Below are positions 1 through 4,732 of a stretch of 5,130 nucleotides of DNA, piece by piece. This stretch comes from Fimenecus sp052273625 (lineage in GTDB: Bacteria > Bacillota > Clostridia > Oscillospirales > Acutalibacteraceae). A model generated the notes under the pieces. That model did no database searches and was not told where the DNA came from. It saw only the letters and a list, made by a program, of their open reading frames with translations. The stretch covers positions 1 to 5,130 of the forward strand of contig DAVZHW010000084.1 of assembly GCA_052273625.1 (NCBI GenBank), written 5' to 3'. A program made the translations under genes and the position numbers. Position 1 is the stretch's first letter. Every line of letters begins with the position of its first letter.

Positions 1-23
1 TTTGAAACTTGAATAACACTCAT
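1..23 (-). CDS. Possible start of a gene running off the left edge (ABC-type ATPase is a guess)
   Basis: An ATG at 21-23 opens a frame reading MSVIQVS up to the window edge. The pattern Met-Ser-hydrophobic-Ile-x-Val-Ser is what the first beta strand of ABC ATPases, including ABC-F ribosome-protection proteins, commonly looks like. Seven codons cannot establish this. There is no good Shine-Dalgarno at normal spacing; the nearest purine runs (AAGGG and AAAGG, 53-63) lie about 30 bases upstream. The same frame is open back to another ATG at 110, but that extension is strongly Arg/Cys-rich and does not look coding. A different frame is also open at the edge, so the call is tentative. Confidence 0.25.
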
Positions 24-67
24 ACGGTTGCAACAATAATTTCTGTGGCAGTACCTTTCCCTTGTCA

Positions 68-100
68 CCGAAGGTCGGCGGAAACGCCGTTTCTTACGGC
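68..100 (-). promoter_or_regulatory. Mutually exclusive hairpins overlapping the leader stop codon (attenuator-like)
   Basis: On the minus strand, GCCGT (96-100) pairs with ACGGC (86-90) around a 5-base loop holding most of the TAA. CGGCG (85-89) pairs with CGCCG (76-80) around TTTC. Both need the same middle arm, so only one can form. A third option, CCGA (75-78) with TCGG (68-71), competes for the CGCCG arm. A ribosome held at the end of the leader would cover the first arm and favour the second hairpin. None of the stems is followed by a T-run on the minus strand, so regulation would be translational or by a modified terminator, not a classical terminator. On the plus strand the 76-89 stem is followed by TTTCTT, a weak terminator in the opposite direction. 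Confidence 0.35.
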
Positions 101-144
101 AAAATCCCATATTTTATGTTTTCAAGCAACGACGCAAGGTACAT
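94..144 (-). CDS. Putative 16-residue leader peptide
   Basis: The ORF encodes MYLASLLENIKYGILP and stops at TAA (94-96). It is preceded by AGGAGGTG at ideal spacing. Its frame is open for a further 62 codons upstream, but those lack a ribosome site and run back through the terminator, so the short form is preferred. The peptide has no signal-peptide or toxin-like pattern. Its last codon (CCG) and the first base of its stop form one arm of a hairpin (86-100), so a ribosome on this ORF would change folding downstream. This is the arrangement of leader peptides in translation-dependent attenuation. Whether it is translated, and what might stall it, cannot be told from sequence. It could also be a decayed remnant of a longer gene. 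Confidence 0.45.
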   Translation of the reverse strand: MYLASLLENIKYGILP

Positions 145-150
145 CGGGTT

Positions 151-158
151 CACCTCCT
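151..158 (-). promoter_or_regulatory. Very strong Shine-Dalgarno for a 16-codon ORF
   Basis: AGGAGGTG on the minus strand is almost fully complementary to the 16S rRNA 3' end, with 8 bases between GGAGG and the ATG at 144. Such a strong site in front of only 16 codons is the main reason to take the small ORF seriously. Confidence 0.7.
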
Positions 159-283
159 GTTCAAGATGGTTTTCTATAAAATAAGAATGCCGACATTTTC
201 GGAATTCTAATGTCTTTAAGTAAATTTTTTGGCGAACCGCCTGTTTTCTTGTTGAAAGGAGCGGTCTTTTATCGAGAGAGTAA
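159..283 (-). other. AT-rich untranslated stretch between terminator and leader ORF
   Basis: This should contain the promoter and 5' untranslated leader of the left-edge gene, but I find no convincing -35/-10 pair. TAGAAT at 204-209 and TATAGA near 174-179 are possible -10 boxes without a matching -35. Two overlapping stems share the same GCGG: ACCGC (261-265) with GCGGT (236-240), and GGCG/CGCC (231-241), the latter followed by AAAAAA. No coding potential is visible. The stretch is clearly more AT-rich than the operon to its right. Confidence 0.4.
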
Positions 284-320
284 AGAAAAACGCCCAGCAA
301 GTTATTTCTTGCTGAGCGTC
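284..320 (-). terminator. Rho-independent terminator of the surface-protein operon
   Basis: On the minus strand a 12-bp stem (ACGCTCAGCAAG paired with CTTGCTGGGCGT, one G-U pair) closes a 6-base loop AAATAA and is followed at once by TTTTTCTTT. It begins about 60 bases after the TAA of the 380-3328 gene. A smaller 5-bp stem (CGGAG/CTCCG, 333-347) lies between stop and terminator without its own T-run. Stem length and U-tract make this an efficient-looking terminator that separates the operon from the gene at the left edge. Confidence 0.92.
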
Positions 321-379
321 TTAAAATCATGCCGGAGAGTGACTCCGCTTATCATAATGCTATTTCGGGTTTGTCAATG

Positions 380-3328
380 TTATTTAGTGATCCCTTTCTT
401 TTTTCTCTTGTCTGTAACACCCAACACGGTCAGAACACCACCGCTGGCAAACAGCAGAGCGACCCACAGGAGCATATTGCTGCTGTCGCCGGTCTGGGGA
501 GACTTTGGCAGCTTAGCCGTTACGGTGTCGGCTTTTTTGATTTCCTTGGTGCCGTCCTTGTCACTGTAATATTTATCACAGCCGCCGCAATACCAATACT
601 CAATATTGCCTTCTGCATCCTCGGTCGCCGGCTTTGCGGAGATATGCATAAGGTCGGCGTGGTTATTCGGGTCAAGCTCACCGTAAGCCTTTCCGCAGAC
701 CTCGCAAACTGTCTTTTCGGTGCAAGTCGCCTTGCCGCCGGAGCAGTCCTTGGTTTCGAAGCCGTTGCAGCCGTCCACCGTACATTTGCGGGTGTGCGTG
801 CCGTCGCCGTTTGATGTCCATTCACCAAAAGTATGCCCGTCATTGACCGTTACGGTCATTTCGGCAGTGTTGCCGGCCTTGTCGGTGACGATGATTCTCT
901 GCTCGCCGTCTGCCGGAGAGAGGGTAAAGCTGCCTTCTTTGTTAAGCGTGACCGCCGTGCCGTTTACGGTGACGGTGTCGATATACTTCTCATCAATCGT
1001 TACGATTTGTGCCTCGCAATAGATTTTGCCGTCCTCAATGCCGGTGATCACCGGGCTTGTTCCGTCAAGAACGATGCCGTCCGAGCAAATGTAGTCCGTA
1101 TTGCCCGCCTTATCGGTCAGTCTGACATAGATAATGTATTCGTTATCGGGGTCAATGCCGAACGGCGCGGTGTACGCTGTGAAGGTTATGCCGTCAAGCT
1201 CCGCTTTAGTCAATTCCTTATCTGACAGCAGATATTCAACCGTTACCGTTTCACCGCTGTTGTCGGCGGCGTTTATCGTCACCGTCTGCGCGTCCTTAAA
1301 GAACAGCCCGAAGGTGATATTGCTGAGGAACGCTTTCCAACTGTTTTCGCTGATTTTAATTTCGCCCGTAGGCTTTTCGCTGTCTTTCCACTGCGCCGTC
1401 AGCGTGGTTACGACCGCCGGAACGCTGTCGCCGGGTGCGTACAGGTTCCCATCGCTGCCAAGCCACATAAAGTAGCTGCCTGTATTTCCATCCGGACGGG
1501 TCAGGCCGTCGGACGCAGGCGCGGTAAACTCGCTGCCGCTTTTCACAATGATTTGAATATCCTCGGAACTGTTACCCAGCTTGCCGCCGCCAAGGTCAAG
1601 GATAACGGCTTTCAGCCCGTCAGAGCCCAGCGCGTCGGGGTTCAGGACTTCAAGGACGGGGCGGAAACCGACGTCCGAGCTGGAGTACGTAGCAGTGCTG
1701 TTGTTCAAGAGGCGGGCCGAATTGCACCCGCGATGCACACGGGTCACCTCCGAGTCCCTCCTGGTATCTTGCCCCCAGGAGTATATTTCGTTCCAGTTTG
1801 GGATATATCCGTCGCTCTTGTCCAGTATCCTGTCCCATTCGTTGCTTTGGGGCATGACGCGTAGGGAATTAGCATTACTTCCCACGGACGGCGCACGCAG
1901 CGTATAGTCCACGCCGCCGGCGGCATAGTCCTTGCCGAAAATCAGACCTTTGGCATTCAGGTCATTCCAGCTTACCGCATGCGTTACATTGTAGTCCGCA
2001 ATAAACAGGCTGTGGTCATATCGATTTTCCCGTGCATACTCCTCGGTGGTTGCCGTCTCCGATGTGAGCTTGTAGGCGTCCACTGTCCCGGCATAGGTGA
2101 AAGGTACATAGTGCAGGGTATTATCCGGCAGATTGCCGTTTACCGTTCCGGGAATATCCATCGCCGACAAGTCAAAATAGTATCTGCCGCCGGGGGCGAG
2201 GGTAAACTGCTCGTCGATCTCGTCCGTCAGCTTCACTTCCCGAAGTGCGCCGGCATAGTCGGTCTTATGATCGCCGTTAAACTGCTCGTTGAACACGCAG
2301 AGCGTCTTGCCGGTCATGTCTATGCCGGTCAGGTCAATCGCTGCCCTGCCGCGTGTACCGTTTGTCGTGCCGTCCAGCTGCACAACGCGTGTATAGCGGG
2401 AAATGCTCCCGTCCGCATCCTTAATAACGGCAGATATATATTCATTATCGCCCACTTTTGCGTTCTTGTATTCGACCTCCAGCACACTACCGTTGACCAG
2501 CACCGTCTTTGCCGTAAAATCGTCGCGGTCGCTGTCATGCAAGGTCAGCTTCCATTCATCTCCGGCGTATTCGGCGATCGGGGTCGTTAAATCTGCAACT
2601 TTTCCGTGCTCGGCAGCAGATATAAAGAGAACGGAGGACAGATCCAGCTCCATGGCAGGCCGCACGGCAGCATCGTAGTCCACGTTGCGGGCGCTGCCGC
2701 TTCTGCCATCGGGATGAATCGTCCACGATCCGTAGCCGTAAACCTCATTGGAAGAACGCGTCCACCACTGTGCAGCGTATGTGCACGAATTTCTGTACAA
2801 AAATATACTATCCTCGTGCGACAAGGCCCAGAGCTTCTGCGCTTTGACCTCCTGCCCGGTGATTCCCTTGGTGATGTCCTTGGGGCGGATGACCGCCTGC
2901 TCCTTTTCGGGGATCGCCTCGGCCAGGGAAACCATTTTCTGCTGCAAGGTGCTTCCCGCATACTCATTGGGCTTTCTCCATTGCGACATATCGGACGGGT
3001 TGTTGGCATAATAACCGTTGTCCTCGCTGTAGCGACTTGCATTTTCAAACGGCGTGGCGCTCCCCGTGCGGAACGGGACATCTCCGAAATCATTGTTTAC
3101 CGCAAGCAGGGTAATGATGGGCGCATTATTGCTTTTGTCGGTCTTTTGGCCGATCACCCACCATTCATGCCCCGCAAAGGACAGCCTGCTTTGGTCGATC
3201 TTTAATATGCTTTGGGCGCTCGTACCGGGCAGAATGGCTTTTGCACCGCCCTCGGCGAACACGCCTGTCGGCACAAGGCATAGCACCATGCAAAGGGTGA
3301 GCAGGATACTGAGTATTCGTTTCTTCAT
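380..3328 (-). CDS. Secreted, sortase-anchored multidomain surface protein with two DUF6273-like modules
   Basis: A 982-residue cell-wall protein of a family common in gut Clostridia; no gene symbol applies. Residues 1-25 are a signal peptide (MKKR, hydrophobic core, cleavage likely after VFA). Residues about 40-238 form a DUF6273-like module ending WWTRS (188-192) and AVRPAMELDLSSVLF. Residues 239-375 are an unassigned spacer. Residues about 430-565 are a second, divergent module with WNDLNAKGLIFGKDY, LRAP, RVHRG (530-534) and GFRPVLEV (554-561). Residues 570-648 resemble a Listeria-Bacteroides (InlB-type) repeat ending LTAQWK. Residues 651-830 hold two Ig-like repeats, each ending DKAGNT. 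Residues 831-925 hold paired cysteines (C849/C854, C875/C878, C914/C917). The C-terminus is a sorting signal: SPQTGD (943-948), hydrophobic helix (951-970) and KRKKK. Family knowledge points to exposure on the cell wall; ligand binding by the modules is inference. The start is fixed by GGAGG 8 bases upstream. It follows the collagen-like gene by 32 bases, so co-transcription is expected. No frameshift or internal stop is seen. No sortase gene lies in the window. Confidence 0.93.
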   Translation of the reverse strand: MKKRILSILLTLCMVLCLVPTGVFAEGGAKAILPGTSAQSILKIDQSRLSFAGHEWWVIGQKTDKSNNAPIITLLAVNNDFGDVPFRTGSATPFENASRYSEDNGYYANNPSDMSQWRKPNEYAGSTLQQKMVSLAEAIPEKEQAVIRPKDITKGITGQEVKAQKLWALSHEDSIFLYRNSCTYAAQWWTRSSNEVYGYGSWTIHPDGRSGSARNVDYDAAVRPAMELDLSSVLFISAAEHGKVADLTTPIAEYAGDEWKLTLHDSDRDDFTAKTVLVNGSVLEVEYKNAKVGDNEYISAVIKDADGSISRYTRVVQLDGTTNGTRGRAAIDLTGIDMTGKTLCVFNEQFNGDHKTDYAGALREVKLTDEIDEQFTLAPGGRYYFDLSAMDIPGTVNGNLPDNTLHYVPFTYAGTVDAYKLTSETATTEEYARENRYDHSLFIADYNVTHAVSWNDLNAKGLIFGKDYAAGGVDYTLRAPSVGSNANSLRVMPQSNEWDRILDKSDGYIPNWNEIYSWGQDTRRDSEVTRVHRGCNSARLLNNSTATYSSSDVGFRPVLEVLNPDALGSDGLKAVILDLGGGKLGNSSEDIQIIVKSGSEFTAPASDGLTRPDGNTGSYFMWLGSDGNLYAPGDSVPAVVTTLTAQWKDSEKPTGEIKISENSWKAFLSNITFGLFFKDAQTVTINAADNSGETVTVEYLLSDKELTKAELDGITFTAYTAPFGIDPDNEYIIYVRLTDKAGNTDYICSDGIVLDGTSPVITGIEDGKIYCEAQIVTIDEKYIDTVTVNGTAVTLNKEGSFTLSPADGEQRIIVTDKAGNTAEMTVTVNDGHTFGEWTSNGDGTHTRKCTVDGCNGFETKDCSGGKATCTEKTVCEVCGKAYGELDPNNHADLMHISAKPATEDAEGNIEYWYCGGCDKYYSDKDGTKEIKKADTVTAKLPKSPQTGDSSNMLLWVALLFASGGVLTVLGVTDKRKKKGITK

Positions 3329-3336
3329 TTCTTGCT

Positions 3337-3342
3337 ACCTCC
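3337..3342 (-). promoter_or_regulatory. Ribosome binding site of the sortase-anchored protein gene
   Basis: GGAGGT lies 8 bases before the ATG at 3328, in the 32-base gap after the collagen-like gene's TGA. The gap has no room for a promoter plus leader, which supports co-transcription of the two genes. Confidence 0.85.
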
Positions 3343-3360
3343 GTTTTCGTATAGGTTGGC

Positions 3361-4650
3361 TCAGTCAAGAGCGGTGATCGTAATGGTGCCGCTGAACCCC
3401 TCAAGAAGTGTATTGTATTCCGATTGCTCAAATATAAATTTCAATGTTATATCCTTGGCTGATGCGTCATACATTCTGTTGAAGTTAAAGGAATGATAGT
3501 CGTTACTATACGGAAGTTTTGTTCCATCTCTTTTTATGCGTGTGATCCTCCTGCAAAAATCTGCATCCTCACTGCTGTCTGTCATTTGGATGCCATAATA
3601 ACCGGTGTTACCGGAAGCGTTTGAGCTGACTCCGAGAGAGCCGCTTATGATGATATTGTATGTATGCCCCTTTTTCAGCGTAATTTCATGTCCGGAAGTT
3701 GAAATCAGACTTCCTCTGTTTATTTTTTCAGTAAAATAAATTGCTGCAGGATGGTTTTGAAGAGTAGCCACCCCTAATGACGCTTTTGCATGAAAATACC
3801 CCGCACACCCGCCGTTCTGACCGGGGTCGCCCTTGTCACCTTTATCTCCCTTGTCACCTTTGTCTCCTTTTTCGCCCTTGTCGCCGATGTCTCCTTTATC
3901 TCCCTTTTCTCCGGCATCGCCCTTGTCGCCGGGGTCACCTTTATCGCCTTTATCGCCATTGTCACCCTTGTCGCCTTTTTCGCCGTCAACACCTGCGGCT
4001 TTCACTCCTGTATCGGTTTCTCCTATCCACCAGTTGCCGTTCTCGCCGATAAACGGGGTATTTCCGTCCGCACCTTTTAATGCGGTAAGGTCGTACAGGT
4101 TCAGCCATATTTCATCGCCGACATAACGCCACTGCAGGGTGCTTTCGTTCACGCGGAACTCCGGCGTTTTTCCGTTTGCTCCGTCCGAGCCTTTCTGTCC
4201 GGCGGGGCCTGTGATGTCGGCTATCGCCACAAGGTTCTGCCACTCGTCGCCCTCGTAACGCCACTGTATGTGGGTTGCAGCTCGTTGAACTTCTATGTTT
4301 TTGCCGTCAATTCCGTCCTTGCCGTTTTTTCCGTCGGCACCGTTAGAGCCGTCTTTGCCGTTTGTACCGTTTATTCCGTTCTTACCGTCGGTGCCGTTCT
4401 TTCCGTCAGTGCCGTTCTTGCCGTTTTCTCCGGCAGCACCCCGCAGCTCGGTAAGCGCCACAAGGTCGTGCCAATCGGCTTCATCGCTGTATTTCCACTG
4501 GATCGCCGTGCCGTTATTCCGCACCTCCGGCAGTGCGGCGTCGGTTTTTGCCGCCTTGCTCCATCCTATGGCAAGCACGCTGCAAAGCACCAATAGAGCG
4601 GCGCAAAGCGCCAAAAGTGAGCCTGTGAGTAGTTTTTGCCCTGTTTTCAT
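3361..4650 (-). CDS. Collagen-like surface protein with N-terminal membrane segment and C-terminal globular head
   Basis: A 429-residue collagen-like protein, not assignable to a named gene. The frame opens further upstream, but the ATG at 4650 is preferred because GGAGG lies 7 bases before it and it begins a classical export signal: Lys at 2 and 6, then a hydrophobic stretch at about 7-29. Whether this is cleaved or stays as an anchor is unclear; the Cys at 16 and 23 do not sit in a good lipobox. Order: QWKY module (42-71), 16 Gly-X-Y triplets rich in Asn, Asp and Thr (71-118), second module (120-148), 5 triplets (148-162), third module (164-193), a linker with GENGNWWIGETDTGVK (202-217), 20 Gly-X-Y triplets rich in Lys and Asp (220-279), Cys282, and a C-terminal domain (about 284-429) predicted to be beta-rich. 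The head is where C1q/TNF-like trimerisation domains sit in other bacterial collagen-like proteins; that fold is inferred. No LPXTG-type signal is present. A role in adhesion or matrix formation is likely but unproven. It is the upstream partner of the 380-3328 gene. Confidence 0.9.
   Translation of the reverse strand: MKTGQKLLTGSLLALCAALLVLCSVLAIGWSKAAKTDAALPEVRNNGTAIQWKYSDEADWHDLVALTELRGAAGENGKNGTDGKNGTDGKNGINGTNGKDGSNGADGKNGKDGIDGKNIEVQRAATHIQWRYEGDEWQNLVAIADITGPAGQKGSDGANGKTPEFRVNESTLQWRYVGDEIWLNLYDLTALKGADGNTPFIGENGNWWIGETDTGVKAAGVDGEKGDKGDNGDKGDKGDPGDKGDAGEKGDKGDIGDKGEKGDKGDKGDKGDKGDPGQNGGCAGYFHAKASLGVATLQNHPAAIYFTEKINRGSLISTSGHEITLKKGHTYNIIISGSLGVSSNASGNTGYYGIQMTDSSEDADFCRRITRIKRDGTKLPYSNDYHSFNFNRMYDASAKDITLKFIFEQSEYNTLLEGFSGTITITALD
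3814..3993 (-). repeat. Gly-X-Y block 2, main collagen stalk (20 triplets, GDK-rich)
   Basis: Residues 220-279 are 20 perfect Gly-X-Y triplets, mostly GDK with some GEK and GDP. Almost every Y-position Lys is followed by Gly-Asp or Gly-Glu, giving KGD/KGE steps. In bacterial collagens, which lack hydroxyproline, such steps are known to stabilise the triple helix by interchain salt bridges. The DNA is a degenerate 9-base tandem repeat, so length changes by slippage would stay in frame. Sixty residues of triple helix would be a rod of roughly 17 nm, using the usual rise per residue. Confidence 0.9.
4072..4527 (-). repeat. Three degenerate ~30-residue QW(K/R)Y..DE..W..L modules
   Basis: Three related segments of the collagen-like protein lie at residues 42-71, 120-148 and 164-193 (4438-4527, 4207-4293 and 4072-4161). 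The shared pattern is E-(V/F)-x(2-7)-(I/L)-QW-(K/R)-Y-x-(G/S)-DE-x(0-2)-W-x-(N/D)-L-x(7)-G. Each copy is followed directly by Gly-X-Y triplets, so the protein alternates small, probably beta-stranded modules with triple-helical segments. The copies differ at many positions, which points to old duplication rather than recent expansion. Confidence 0.8.
4297..4440 (-). repeat. Gly-X-Y block 1 (16 triplets, Asn/Asp/Thr-rich)
   Basis: Residues 71-118 of the collagen-like protein are 16 uninterrupted Gly-X-Y triplets dominated by GKN, GTD and GKD. At DNA level, 18-base units coding NGTDGK recur in tandem. The block contains no proline except none at X or Y positions, and several Asn-Gly-Thr steps. 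Together with its composition this separates it clearly from the Lys/Asp block downstream. Confidence 0.85.
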
Positions 4651-4657
4651 CTTCTTT

Positions 4658-4662
4658 CCTCC
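4658..4662 (-). promoter_or_regulatory. Ribosome binding site of the collagen-like gene
   Basis: The minus strand reads ACGGAGGAAAGAAG followed by ATG. GGAGG is 7 bases from the ATG at 4650, which fixes the start there rather than at the in-frame ATG 45 bases upstream. Confidence 0.85.
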
Positions 4663-4732
4663 GTTCGGAATTGTTATTTCGGCGAAGCTTTGCACCGCTG
4701 CCCGCGCCGTAAATGAGCGGCGGCTGACCGGC

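Noticed and set aside
76..95. Plus-strand stem CGGCG-GAAA-CGCCG followed by TTTCTT as a terminator
   Set aside because: The stem is only 5 bp with a short interrupted T-run and no plus-strand gene ends nearby; its role in alternative pairing on the minus strand is more plausible.
112..138. TTGCGT...TAAAAT as a promoter inside the leader ORF
   Set aside because: Spacing between the boxes is 15 bases and the match is partial; an AT-rich stretch could give this by chance.
94..330. 78-codon minus-strand ORF starting at 330
   Set aside because: Its first part runs through the Rho-independent terminator and has no ribosome site; only the final 16 codons have a strong Shine-Dalgarno, so only those were kept.
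1979..2590. 203-codon plus-strand frame
   Set aside because: Antisense to the large surface-protein gene, with no Shine-Dalgarno and composition typical of a shadow frame.
2587..3093. 168-codon minus-strand frame inside the large surface-protein gene
   Set aside because: It overlaps the first DUF6273-like module in another frame, is Arg/Pro-rich and has no family resemblance, whereas the 982-residue frame has clear domains.
3833..4126. Plus-strand frame encoding repeated Ser-Pro-Leu triplets
   Set aside because: It is the antisense shadow of the Gly-X-Y repeats of the collagen-like gene and has no ribosome site; the other long plus-strand frames across 3774-4080 are explained the same way.
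3814..4440. CRISPR-like array in the short regular repeats
   Set aside because: The 9- and 18-base periodicity is coding Gly-X-Y repetition in one frame, without unique spacers or palindromic repeats.
4656..4669. TCCG-AA-CGGA inverted repeat next to the collagen-like gene's ribosome site as a regulator operator
   Set aside because: Arms are only 4 bases and overlap the Shine-Dalgarno itself, so chance is the simpler explanation.
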